Positions 46,293 to 57,900 of a stretch of DNA of 64,000 bases are shown in pieces. The translations under genes and the position numbers were made by a program. Under the pieces are notes generated by a model. That model saw only the letters and a list, made by a program, of their open reading frames with translations. It was not told the DNA's origin and did no database searches. Origin of the DNA: Paragorgia papillata (lineage: Eukaryota; Cnidaria; Anthozoa; Scleralcyonacea; Coralliidae). Positions within the stretch are counted from its first letter, which is position 1. Every line of letters begins with the position of its first letter. The stretch lies in NCBI GenBank assembly GCA_035771165.1, contig JAWNZC010000265.1:390001-454000 (forward strand), given 5' to 3'.

Positions 46293-46498
46293 AAAAAATA
46301 CTAATAGGCATAGAATTTTGGAAAAAGTATACTAATGAACATAGAACTTTATATATAGAATTATCATTGTTATTTGAAATTAGATGAATCAAAGCAAAAA
46401 CGATGCTGTTCAAAACACTCACAAGCACGTTAAATTTGTTAAATAACGATCGGGCTATCATCTATATCATGAATGAACTACACGAGCCTGTTCATATG
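46293..46498. repeat. Direct repeat flanking the array locus, right copy
   Basis: Near-identical to 20093-20320, the promoter-proximal DNA of the TPR-CHAT gene, with a 23-bp deletion. Only about 100 bp separates it from the array's right end. Confidence 0.9.
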
Positions 46499-47040
46499 AG
46501 ATTTAATTTTGTTAAATTGTAGGCTATAGTGTAGCGTAATTCAAGTTTCAGTTGTTGTGGAAACCGAAAAAGTATAAACCCAAGAGTCTCTGGGTAGACT
46601 AAAGTGCATTTTCGTTGATTATTCTGGCCGAAAGTTGATAAAGTTCAACCGTAATTGCTTTTTTCAACAATTCCTTCATTTTAAAGCTAGGATTCGTATG
46701 TCATAAGTCTTCAATAGCCTTAAAAATCTTTGGATATAGCCATGGCTATTAACAAGTGGGTAGTTAATTATACAAATTTATTCCGTGCCAAGTTTTCCCA
46801 AATTTTTTACAGGATCTTGCAGGCCCTAAATTCGGCGTGTGTGACCTGTCCATGATGCAACGAGGGCCTGCGGAGGAGGCAGCCCCCGGACCCCCCAAGA
46901 GGTTTGGCGCTACTTCGCCGTTCGCATTGGCGTGGTCTTTGAGAGAACCCGTTGTTTGTCGTAATATTATATATTGCTACTTAAGTTATTTTAAAACAAA
47001 AAATGTGATCATTTATCAAATACAGTAATGTCTTTTTCCC
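46499..47040. other. No gene seen; short repeat-derived coding-like patch
   Basis: At 46837-46960 a GC-richer patch encodes GPAEEAAPGPPKRFGATSP, a peptide typical of translated dispersed repeats. It has no recognisable protein family and is flanked by AT-rich sequence. Confidence 0.4.
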
Positions 47041-47050
47041 CCTTTTTTTT

Positions 47051-47076
47051 TGGGGGGGGGGGGGGGGGGGGGGGGC
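47051..47076 (+). repeat. Poly-G tract
   Basis: About 25 G residues after a T-run; a likely polymerase-slippage site. Confidence 0.9.
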
Positions 47077-47129
47077 GCCAAAGCTAATCTGGCCACCCCA
47101 GCCTGAAACTTGCCACCAAGCCACTGAGT

Positions 47130-47867
47130 GGTGGTAACGTTACGTTATATATACGGGCGTGTTACATATACGGGCAGCGTCTGCAGGGTTACATACAAAC
47201 GGCCACCAGGGGGGTGGAAACCTAATGTTACATAACGGGCACCAGGGGGTGGTGGTAACGTAAATGTTACATATACGGGCACCAGGGGTGTGGTAACCTA
47301 AAACCTCACCCAGGAAAGATTTAAGATTATCCTACTGATGATTACAAATTGGTTTATCAGTTCATGAGATTAATATAGACTAGAAAGGAACTGTGTAGTA
47401 CTTACTGATCTACTTAAAGATACACAATATAAAATATATATAAAAAGATCTAATTCTGCTTTTTTACCTATACCCATACAAGTGTCAAAATTTGTTGAAT
47501 TCAATGCACCATGCAACCAAGAGGATTATTGGTGGGTTGCTTAATTGAGGAAGGAGGTTTCACGAAATGATTACGTTTTTAGGACTTTCAGGTTGCATGG
47601 ATTTATTGCAAGAAGTTAATTATTCCAGCATAACTTTGTAGTTTTTTTGGTAGACATTCGCCAAACCCGGACGTAGGGCCCTGATCCAGTATATATAGCC
47701 TAACATTCCCGTATACAAAACTTGATCTATATGCAACCGTATATATAACATTTCCGTTACCACCCCCCCTGGTGCCCATATATGTAACATTTACGTATAT
47801 CACCTCTGCAGACGCTGCCCGTATATGTAACGTACCCGTACGTATATGTAACGTCACGTTACCACCT
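47130..47867. repeat. Foldback element with GGTAAC..ACGGGCAGCGTCTGCAG arms
   Basis: GTGGTAACGTTACGTTATAT..ATACGGGCAGCGTCTGCAG at 47131-47195 is inverted at 47805-47866. Between, several copies of GTTACATATACGGGCACCAG in both orientations form sub-repeats. Confidence 0.85.
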
Positions 47868-48117
47868 CATATGAAATCAAATCGTATTCCAAGAAGACCA
47901 GTTTTCTAATTGTCTGTTTGCAAACAGATATATATATTTCATTATTTCATCTTTATCGTCATTGCAAAGCAATGTAATGTACGCTATGTAGTGTTCAATC
48001 ATAAACACAACGAATACGTCTACGACACTGACTTGAGCTCATATTCAGAATAGTAAATAGAACCAATCAGGTTCAGATTTGTTTGCCTTAGTTTAATTAA
48101 AACTGCGTCACAGCGTG

Positions 48118-48282
48118 CTTGAAGACATGAGATGTTGTTTGCTTTGCTTTGCTGCGCTTTGCTTTCCTTTGCTGTGCTTTGCTTTGCTTTGCTTTGCTTT
48201 GCTGTGCTTTGTTTTGTTTTGCTTTGCCAGGATTTGCCTTGCTTTGCTGTGCCTTCAGCCTTGCTGTGATTTGCTTTGCTTT
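48118..48282. repeat. GCTTT pentanucleotide minisatellite
   Basis: Many drifted tandem copies of TGCTTTGCTT / TGCTGTGCTT. The Cys/Leu/Phe-rich open frame over it is a repeat translation. Confidence 0.9.
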
Positions 48283-48350
48283 ACGCTCGAAACGTTAGGC
48301 TCCTACGTTCTCTGTTTCGGCAGTATATCTACCCTTACTATATTTCGATC
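48283..48350. repeat. Half copy of foldback family A
   Basis: CGCTCGAAACGTTAGGCTCC, TACGTTCTCTGTTTCGGCAG and TATTTCGAT match the right arm of the elements at 1-172 and 12.4 kb. The left arm is absent. Confidence 0.8.
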
Positions 48351-48351
48351 A

Positions 48352-48808
48352 GTGCTGTATAAAAGTTACATAATTTTTGTAACTACCGGTAGTTACAGTT
48401 ACATCATCACAAAAGTAACTAGGTACCGATACAAGTTACAATGAAAAGTAAGTAACTAGCTATAGTTACAAAGTTACTTTAAAAATGTTGTAACTAGTTA
48501 CAAAGTTACAGTCCTTGGTTCTTGTAGCTAGAATCAGCGAAGAAATTACTCACTTATAGGTGTTAGTACCAAATATCAGTTGTGACTACACAGAAATAGT
48601 CAAATTGAACATAATACGCATTTAATAATATATCAAATTACCATTTTTGCCAAGAAAGAATGATATCCTCAACTGCAAATCAGTATAACTAGTTACATTT
48701 TTAACCAAATATTGTAACTAGATACAGTTACTTCTTTAGAAAATTAGTAACTACTAACTAGTTACAGTTACTTCTTTAGAAAATTAGTAACTAGTTTCAG
48801 ATACAGTT

Positions 48809-48812
<4 letters not shown>
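48352..48812. repeat. Drifted AGTTAC/GTAACT word repeats
   Basis: AAAGTTAC, TAGTTACAGTTAC and GTAACTAG recur throughout. A duplicated 36-bp piece (CTTCTTTAGAAAATTAGTAA) lies at about 48730 and 48770. Confidence 0.75.

Positions 48813-48852
<40 letters not shown>
48813..48852. repeat. (AT)n/(GT)n microsatellite
   Basis: A run of AT dinucleotides ending in GTGTGTGT. Confidence 0.95.
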
Positions 48853-48854
<2 letters not shown>

Positions 48855-48865
48855 AATATTTATAA

Positions 48866-49140
48866 ACCGCGCAGGAGGGCTTTATCGGATATAAAACACG
48901 AGGTGATAGGCGAGTGTTTTTAGAGCCGATAAAGCCCGTACTGCAAGGTTTTTAAATGGCTTCTAAAAAGAATCACTTCATACGTTCATTGGCGTAGTAA
49001 TTTTGAAAATTAAGCTTATCTCAGCCGTTAAAAACCAGCGAGAAACTTAGAGTGAGTCTATATCACATATATAGATCCGATACGCTCATGATTTTTCTTT
49101 GTGTTTTCCTCATGAATAATTATTAATGAATTTTAGAAAT
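48866..49140. repeat. Family C hairpin element, copy 4
   Basis: GCAGGAGGGCTTTATC, ATAAAACACGAGGTGATAG, GCGAGTGTTTTTAGAG, GATAAAGCCCGTACTGCAAG; ends near CCTCATGAATAATTATTAATG. An inverted end fragment (CATTAATAATTCATGAGG) follows at about 49230. Confidence 0.75.
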
Positions 49141-49297
49141 ATATATATAGATTGTTCCAAGCTACACTGATGAGCTGTAGTACAGCAAAACATGTGTCTG
49201 TAGATTGAACTATATATATATTTCTAAAACTCATTAATAATTCATGAGGAAAATTCAAAAGAAATTAAGGTTTAATCAATGTCTGTTTACCCCGGTA

Positions 49298-49390
49298 CAG
49301 AACTGATATCAGTGTCTGTAAATGTGATACAGAACTGTTTAATAACACATCAGTTCTGTATCACATTTACAGACACTGATATCAGTTCTG
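49298..49390. repeat. Perfect 40-bp inverted repeat with 13-bp loop
   Basis: The arms at 49298-49337 and 49351-49390 are exact reverse complements (start CAGAACTGATATCAG). Flanking sequence continues the same words (CCGGTACAG, GTGTACAGACACT). Confidence 0.95.
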
Positions 49391-49479
49391 TAGCAAGTGT
49401 ACAGACACTTCGCATGCAACTATCTTGAGTAAGGTACGCTGGTAGCGTCCTCATACAGGATGAAGATGCAAACAGTTGT

Positions 49480-49650
49480 TGAACAACAACATTTGTTGAA
49501 TAACAAAAACATTTGTTGAATAACAAAAACATTTGTTGAACAACAAAAACATTTGTTGAATAACAAAAACATTTGTTGAATAACAAAAACATTTGTTCAA
49601 TAACAAAAACATTTGTTCAATATATAACAAAAACATTTGTTGAATAACAA
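49480..49650. repeat. 20-bp minisatellite AACATTTGTTGAATAACAAA
   Basis: Eight or so copies with single-base variants (GAACAACAAA, TTCAATAACAAA). Confidence 0.95.
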
Positions 49651-50383
49651 ATGATGATCAGAAGGGCTATTTATGGCACGTCACTTAGAATATAAAATGT
49701 GGGACTAATACTAAATCAAAGCGCATGCTCACTTCACTAATTTAATAATCGTATCCTATTAAACCTTACCTCGAAGGTTTATCAGCTCTTAACATGATGT
49801 ATTTTTTGCTAACTTACATGTAATAGATCGTTTTAGAAGTCATTTACAGAATTCGTGTCCGTTTTGTATCGGGATACGGCTTCGGCTCGTGTCTGTATAC
49901 CCCGATACAGAATGGCCACTCATTCTGTAAATAGTACATATATATATATATATATAGGTAAATACAGATATCTTATCTCAGTACATCGGAAGTCTTTAAC
50001 TCACCAGTCTTTGTTTTGACTTGACTATTTCGTGCCACAAAACGTCCTTGACCTTGGCTTGTTTCTCTGTTCAAGTCTGAAAAAACGTTCAAATGTCATT
50101 CATAAACCTAGCTTCTTTCTCTTTCAAAGCACACAGTTTGGCGACCAAGCGCTGGCGAACCTATATTATATCTCTGCAGTGAACTCATGATATCCTGGGT
50201 GTGTCAAGTACTCGATTCTCACTGGCTACTGTCAATAACCGGACCCCTTTGGCGTTAAAATACTTCCCCTTGAAAGTACGACTTCCCGAACGGAACATGT
50301 TATATGGCTTGTAATGTGTGGGCGAGCCCCGACACTGTACATAGTCGGCCGATTTTTATCAACTGGTCAACCGATAAAAAGCG

Positions 50384-50480
50384 GATTCATCATGTTTTCA
50401 TTTTTCTCGTGCTTTCATCATGTTTTCTCGTGTTTGGATTCCCTGATGAAACACTCAAACTCGTTGTTGATATATTTATA
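50384..50480. repeat. Family B repeat, copy 2
   Basis: TTTTCTCGTGTTTGGATTCC, CTGATGAAACACTCAAACTC and GTTGTTGATAT match the copy at 54.5 kb. Confidence 0.6.
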
Positions 50481-51310
50481 CATGAACGTCAAGAGAAGCT
50501 TTCAGGGTTATCTAGCAGCACAGAATTCGTGTCAGAAGAAAATTTGTTGACTTAACGGCATTTGAAGTGTGTTCAAAATTCCGTTGAAACTTCTCGCTTT
50601 GCTCAAGTCAACTGTCAAATTAACCGCAAACGCGTAGCTTGGTTTTATTTATGTTAAGCGCACACAAATCATCTTTCCAATCTAACACTTATCCGTGAAA
50701 GTGTGCTAGATTTCGTAACTCATGCACTCATCGCTCTAAGATAACTAGGAATATTAATTGATAAATCAGAAGTCTGTCAACCCAAGATAGAATTAAAATC
50801 TACTTCAAATCAATTAAATATTCAAAGTTGACTTTCCCAGTGCAAGAATGATAAAAGATTATTTTTATAGTTGGACATATAGAACAGAAGAAATATAAAA
50901 GAACGTCCATCCCTTATCTTCTCAGTCAAAACATTTGCTTTATTTAAATACATAATAACTTATTTCAATCAGAAATGTATTAAGTTAATATCTATATCAT
51001 ATTATAGCTATCTTACCTTGAGAACTAAGTAGATCTGAAATAGTTATTTTACGTCAACGAAAGATGAAGACAGCCAACTTGAATATTACACCATATACGT
51101 TTGACTGACAATTTTAACTGCGTAGAAAAGGGAGAACACCTCGATAATTTATTATGATGAAATGCATCTCAGCAAGGAACCTTACAGATGAACTCTTTAA
51201 AATTCATGATACGGATCCTGAATATCTGTTTTAAAAAATATCATTTTAATAAATATCCAGTATTTATTATAAGTCTGAGTATATAGGGATGCAAGATTTA
51301 TGCCAGAGGT
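50481..51310. other. AT-rich DNA, no gene seen
   Basis: No open frame with protein-like content and no clear repeat. Confidence 0.5.
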
Positions 51311-52667
51311 ATAAAATGCAGGGGCGGCGCGCTAAGGTATTAAAGGTATTAGTCTAATACCTTTTTTTCTCCAGATTGAAATGAATTGTAAAATAATATA
51401 ATTATTCCAAGAACAGAGACGGATGGAAGAAAACAACATCTTTGTTTTTGATTGTTTGATTTCAATTCCGCAGTACCGTACCGTCCTCGCTGATACGCGC
51501 AACAACCTTAGCGACTTTAGCGACAAGTGTTTGAAAGGCTTAGACCTCAAGGTATTAGAATCTCAAAACTAATACCTTGGCTTGACAAGAAACGCGGATT
51601 TTCGGTGTTAAATTTCACCACAGGTGGTACAATATTTATATTTTAAAGTCAGACGCTTTACTATTTCGATTTAATTTCGCTTTTATTTCGCAGCGAGAAG
51701 TCTGCAATCCTTTTCACTTCATTACATTAACAATATATAACATCTCAATATATAAATCATCCATGTAGTATCGGCTGTATCGCCTATTCCACAAGGAAAA
51801 GCTCCCAACACTGGAGTTCAACACTTCAATAATATGGAAACAAAGAGCAATTATTTATAACAATTTTGAAGCTTTGATATGGTGACTAGAATTTATCTGA
51901 CGAAAGGAAAACCTTCTTGAATCCATATTTAACAAAAAAAAGGCATAAGTCCTCCTTCAAAGGTAAGAACGATGCGAATATTTGTATATCTAACAACACA
52001 ATCCTACAAGGTATTAGTTTTGCGATTCTAATACCTTGGCCGCCTGCGTTCGCAAAACCAGGCAGACGTTGCGCTGATCATATGTATTGTCGGCGCATCA
52101 CGCAAGCCACTGTATTCACACGTGCAGCGCATCAGTATCGCTAAGATGGCGTTGCGGTGGCGAGGCGTGTGGCCATCGCTGGGATGTTTCAAAACTATTT
52201 TCTTTACTATAGAGTCACAACTGTAAAGTGTAAACTTAAAAACTAAGTAAGAGAACAGTGAACAAGTTTGTTATACATTGCCATTATGTTTCTGAGTTGT
52301 GCCTGGTTTGTATTTCCAACAATCCCACAATTTTAAAAACGAAATATCTTTAAAGTAGACTTACCGTTTGCCATTTGAATATAAAGAATGTACCGCTACA
52401 ATATTATTAGTCACATCATAGTCTCAGACAGATATAATTCAATGGATGTTTCCGTTAATTTGGTCGTGAAGTCATCGAACTGCGTAAAATGCTTAGCATT
52501 TAGATCTTCATCTCGCTTGATTTTTCCAAAGAATATCTTCTGTAGAATGCTGGAAATAGCATTTCAGAGCCTCTAGATTTCAAAATTTTCTGGGGGTGGA
52601 CCCCCCTACGTTATATACCACAACTAATACCAAAACATTTACGCTCCGCGCCGCCCCTGATAAAATG
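51311..52667. mobile_element. hAT-type non-autonomous element with 8-bp target duplication
   Basis: ATAAAATG at 51311-51318 and 52660-52667 are exact direct copies. The element (51319-52659) begins CAGGGGCGGCGCG and ends with its perfect inverse CGCGCCGCCCCTG. Eight-bp duplications and CAGGGG ends are characteristic of hAT elements. Inside, GGTATTAG/CTAATACC words recur at 51338, 51550 and 52010, forming sub-palindromes near the left part. No transposase frame is seen, so it must be mobilised in trans. Confidence 0.9.
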
Positions 52668-52778
52668 TGTTAGTTAGTAGTACAGATCAAACTTAAAAGA
52701 TATACAAGGCTTGTTGTTAGAGCGTATCAAAGGTTCTATGTCTTTCATTTTCTTGCATTTTCATTTAGTCACACTTTA

Positions 52779-53580
52779 ATGTCTCAATCAATTCCAAGCG
52801 TGACCACCCCCCACCCCCCCCCCCCCCGGGCATTTGACGGGCATTTGACATTTTTGCGTTAGAGTACTGCAAATGCCCCACCATGGGGTCAGCATAGCTG
52901 TACAAAATCCCCACAGAGGGGTCTTGAAATTGATGCAAATGCCCCACCCATGGGAATTTAAAGAAGCAGATGTTTATATTGTCAGTCTGACAACTGAAGC
53001 GGCCGTGACCATCCATATTATTAAACATAAACATATATTTATAAAATAAAGGTCAAAAACTACTTTCAAACGTCTCAACTAAGTTGTCCAAGCCTTTTTC
53101 CTGAAGCCAGGACAAACGGCACATCATTCCCCTCAAACTCCTGTAAATCCACCATGATTGATCGCAATCACAATGTGCATAGCGTATTTCATAATACGGT
53201 TAAAGAACGGTAGACATGCGACATTTTTGGAGCTTGCGAATCAGTGGTATTTTTATGGCAAAAATAAATATATTGTAGTTTTATATGAAAAAGCTAGAGA
53301 AGTGGATGAGCATGTATTAGTATGAAATATGTGGTGTGCCTTTATAAAAGATAGAATTTTTGTAATCGAGTATAGACTTACAGTACTTACTTTTGCCACG
53401 TTACTTTTCAAGAAAATAACAGGCAAGTATATACTATTTAGTCTAGTAGGCACTTCAACAAATTCCCCACCCCAGGGACGACCTGCAGAGGCAAATGCCC
53501 GACCCTGGGAAGAGGTGAATCATTGAATGCCCGACAAATGCCCAGGGGGGGATGGTCACGCTTGGAATTGATTGAGACAT
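52779..53580. repeat. Foldback element with ATGTCTCAATCAATTCCAAG ends
   Basis: The end sequence is inverted at 53550-53580. Both arms continue GCGTGACCA, then C/G tracts, then GGGCATTTG. Interior words such as AAATGCCCCACC recur in both orientations. The minus-strand open frame (52765-53034) is a translation of these repeats. Confidence 0.85.
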
Positions 53581-53639
53581 AAGTCTTAGAGTGAACATGC
53601 AAGATTTACGTCTGAATAAAAGACATGTTGGTTTAGCTC

Positions 53640-53672
53640 AAACAGTTCTATATATATATATATATATATATA
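53640..53672. repeat. (TA)n microsatellite
   Basis: Pure AT dinucleotides directly before the retroelement remnant. Confidence 0.9.
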
Positions 53673-53706
53673 ACTGGTTCCACAAGCAACATAAATAAAA
53701 TAACAC

Positions 53707-53996
53707 CACATTGGCATGACAGCAAACAATTTCAAAGAGCAATACAGAAATCACACTAAATCTTTCCAAAACAAAAAATATTCAAACAAAAACGAACTTT
53801 CGAAACACATCTGGGATTTAAATGAAAAGAAACAAAATTTCAACATAACCTGGTCTATTTTAAAACGCGCGACTTCCTACTCAGGAAGATCAGGTAATTG
53901 CAATTTATGTTTGGAAGAGAAACTTTGTATCATGAAAGCAGACACTTTTTACTCAATAAAAGATCAGAAATCATTTCGACTTATGCAGGTATAAAA
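53707..53996 (+). pseudogene. C-terminal remnant of a Penelope-like element (GIY-YIG/zinc region)
   Basis: The frame reads HIGMTANNFKEQYRNH then ELSKHIWDLNEK and CNLCLEEK. This matches the second half of the GIY-YIG nuclease domain and the CxxC-containing tail of Penelope-like reverse transcriptases, as I recall the family. The reverse transcriptase part is absent upstream, where an (AT)n tract begins, so the copy is 5'-truncated. Confidence 0.65.
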
Positions 53997-54029
53997 ATAA
54001 ATTTAATATCAACAATCAAAACAAGGAAA

Positions 54030-54375
54030 GGAATTTGAGGAACCCACCACCCACACACCCACCTTTCGACCAAAACCATGTGAGGAATACATTCATTGTT
54101 TCACCACCCACATGCCCACATTTTGACCAAAACCATGTGAGGAATACATTCATTGTTTCACCACCCACATGCCCACATTTTGACCAAAACCATTTGAGGA
54201 ATGCATTTATTGTTTCACCACCCACACACCCACCTTTCGACCAAAACCATTTGAGGAATGCATTTATTGTTTCACCACCCACATGCCCACATTTTGACCA
54301 AAACCATTTGAGGAATGCATTTATTGTTTCACCACCCACATGCCCACATTTTGACCAAAACCATTTAAGCAGCCC
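54030..54375. repeat. 57-bp minisatellite, six copies
   Basis: The unit GTTTCACCACCCACATGCCC..GAGGAATGCATTTATT has period 57. As 57 is divisible by three and the unit lacks stops, a 19-residue repeat is open on both strands. That explains the two overlapping long frames here without requiring a gene. Confidence 0.95.
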
Positions 54376-54498
54376 CACAAATCGAAACAACTCAGTCGCC
54401 TGAAGATCACCCCGCGTGAAACTGACAGTTGCAACTTAAACTATACTACCGGTATATATATATTAAGATTTAGAGTTATTAAGATTTACACACACACC

Positions 54499-54645
54499 AG
54501 TTTGAGTGTTTCATCAGGGGATCCAAACACGAGAAAAAACTATGAAAGCACGAGGCTGAAGACCAAGTGGTTTTATTGTTTTTGAATGTTTGGATTCCCC
54601 TGATGAAATACGATAAACAAGTTGTTGATATGGCATCTCAATTAC
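54499..54645. repeat. Family B foldback, copy 3
   Basis: TTTGAGTGTTTCATCAGGGG and ATCCAAACACGAG are inverted as GTTTGGATTCCCCTGATGAA. Confidence 0.75.
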
Positions 54646-54867
54646 ATGTAAGTGATTTCAATTAAAATAAACCCTCATGAGATTTTACTCATGAGTGTGT
54701 CCAAAACTTATTCAAACAGCAACTTGTTTATTTTGTATAGATAATTGAGATCTTAAGAATTAGATGAATACCGGTTTTCATCTAATATCTTGGGTTTTAC
54801 TGGAGTATGCAACTTCAATCAGGTGATTGAATGAACTATTGTAATTGGCTGATTATCTCATGAATTA

Positions 54868-54936
<69 letters not shown>
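54868..54936. repeat. (TA)n microsatellite
   Basis: About 30 TA dinucleotides. Confidence 0.97.
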
Positions 54937-57900
54937 AGGTATTGAGCACTCTGTTACCTACTGCAAACACTACATCTTCCACATACAGTATTAACCTATT
55001 AGAAATCTGGACAAACTCATATTATATAAATCATATCAAAAAATCATATTATATAACTTACCTTCAGTCAGTCAGGCCTTCTGCATACTGTAATATCATG
55101 ATTTTGAAACCAATTTAGAAAAGACAAATTACAAATCCAAAATTACACGAGAAATCATGCTTATTCCAAAAGTTTGAAGCAAATGAACAATACACAACAC
55201 TCAGTGTCCAACTTCTCAAAGCTTGGATAGTTTGAAAAACATTTCATTCAACGAATACATCAAACCATTCACTCATAACATCTTCTAAACGTCTTGCTGG
55301 TACTTTAGTGGCAAATATTAAAACACAATTCATTTTATAATTCAACAAAATGCTTTTGATAGTGATGGTCGCCATATTGGATTTTGTCGTGAAGTAAAAC
55401 ACAGCTACCCCAAGCTACATATTTGAAATTGGTAATTTGAACTGCTAAAAGGTAAAATAAATGCTTTCTTGTAATCTTTCTCTGTTCATTCGTTGCTTAA
55501 TAGACGTCAAAAAGCTGATATAAACGTTTCAGCTTTGAAGTTTCTACTTTAGTTTTTTACAGACTAGAGACTTCAAAGTCGTTTAATTGTTTATATCAAT
55601 TCTCTGAATCAAAATCAAGCAACAATAATATCAAGACAAAAAAACTGAAAAGTAGGAATTGATTTGCGATTCGAGTTTTAATATAATTACCAATTTTCCA
55701 TATGTTTTAACAATTAATAGTATTATAAAAGCAGTTATAATCGAATACTGATAAAAGTCATGCAGTACATGAGCTTGAAGAACTGTGGAAAACTTGAATG
55801 AATATCTTTCAAAATCCGTATAAGCATTTGATTTGCTCTCTTTGAGTTGTGTTAGCCAATCAGAATAAATGCGTAATATATAGACCGTATTCATAAACGG
55901 CCGACGATTTAAAATCTTTTATGTGCATACAAATTAGCCCCTCCCCCCGACCTCGTTCTAGAGTAAAGATTCTTTTGAATTTCGCGCATGAAAACGAGTT
56001 CAGAGCAGCTAATTTATATGCACATAAAAGAATATTAATTCCACGGCCATTTATGAATATGGTCTATGACAAAATTTGCACTGTATTACATCTTTTCTGC
56101 ATTTACCAGGGTCTTTTTTAACATACAAGTTAAAGGAGGCAAGTCCCTCCCCCCATCCCCTCTCCCCCTTGCGCCCCGCTACGAATTGCTTTTGCTCCCC
56201 TCCCCTCAGAGAAAGTTCCTTTTTGCTGAAGTACAAACAAATGAACAAAGAATTAAGCGATACGAATGTAAAGACAATCCTTAAAGTCACCTTTCAGGAT
56301 GCAGGAAATGGCATTTCCGAAACTCCAAATTTCAAATTTTCACCGGGGGCCATTCCTCCAGGCCCCCCTAAAAGAATCATTTTTAGTGAATGCCCCCCTC
56401 CACCCAACGAGATAATCCTTAAAAAAGGCCTTGATATTCAAAATGTTTCAACAATTAACAGTATTATAAAAACCGTGATAATCGAATACTGATAAAAGTC
56501 ATATAGTGCATGCGCTTGAGGAACTTTGAGGAAACTGAGAACCTTCAAAATCCGTATAAGCATTTGACTTGCTCTCTTTGCGTTTTATTGGCCAATCAGA
56601 ATAAATGTTTAATACTCAACCTGATAAAATTTGCATTGTATCACATCTTTTCTGCATTTACATTAAAATTGCACTTTTTTCTTAGCCAATCAAAGTTGTG
56701 ATGTTTTTCCATGTATTTTATTATGCAGCAAATGTCACACTTTTAAGTGTTTATATTTTGCACCATTTTATTATGAATACATTTAAAAAAGTTTAAGACT
56801 AATACAAGACTATCTCTATCTAATAGTATAAAAGAAAACTCAATGTTTTTAATCCTAATTGTATTAATGTAAATCTACAGTTGTTGCCAGTTCAAGTTAT
56901 AATAAAGAATTAAATTTCAGAGCTACAGTTACTTACATAAGATTAATTTAAACTATACAATACATCAGCATTACATCACATTAACTCACACTTTGTAACT
57001 GTACCGAAAAAGATGGCGACTTGTAAATTTAACCATAATTTTTTTTCGCGTAGTAAACTTTGTTTCTTCGAGGAATTATTGAAAAATACGGCTTGACAAA
57101 AATAAATTTTAATGGAAAACGAGATCTATTTTAACATAATAAACATTATAATAGAATCAAGAATTACCAAGTTTATTATTTATTGCTGATCTTTCGACCT
57201 GTTGACTCAGACCTTCATCACAGCAAATGCCAACATCGTGTTGACTCACGTAATATAAACAAAACAACTAAACAACCAGAATGACGTAAGAACACAATGG
57301 AGTAGTTACGTGCTTATACGTTTATTCTAAAATTAATTAAATGACATAATGGAATCCGGATTGTTGATCGAAGAGAGCTAACCAAGTACTATTCAATGGC
57401 TGACTCTCCTGTGAAATCGTAGGATTTTTTAAAATCTTTAATAGATTTGCTCTGATAAAGGTCTGAATCCACAGATCAAAAGCTAATCAATAAATAATAG
57501 ACTTGTGTTACCACAAATCGTTACGCTTCTGTTAAAATTTGTCACCATGTAAACATTCAAATAATTAATAGTAAATCTTGTTTATTTGTTTTTTTGAGAT
57601 GCTCTAAGTTTACGAAGTATTATGGTTAAATTGCAGCCGCCATTTTCTGGTATATTTTCGATTAAAGAAACATAATAGTCAGAACTACATACATAAAAAC
57701 GCACAAGATTTTACAGATCTGTAATCTTGTTGATATGTTGTGCAATTTTTGTTTGGGTGACTGACAGAATGTTTGTGTTTAATTATTCAGTCTATTCAGA
57801 GGTTGGCTTTTTGCAAAAAATAACGGGTAAAGGTTTTGATTCTTAATAAAATCCACTCAAATTGATACAAAATCATTTTACTTTGTGGAAAAGAAATAAT

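Noticed and set aside
48115..48444. Cys/Leu/Phe-rich 109-codon frame
   Set aside because: It is a translation of the GCTTT minisatellite and adjoining foldback fragment.
52765..53034. Minus frame with repeated PxVGHL motifs
   Set aside because: The motif comes from the repeated AAATGCCCCACC words of a foldback element.
54016..54403. Two overlapping 120-codon frames with His/Pro/Cys repeats on opposite strands
   Set aside because: They are a consequence of a stop-free 57-bp tandem repeat whose period is divisible by three.
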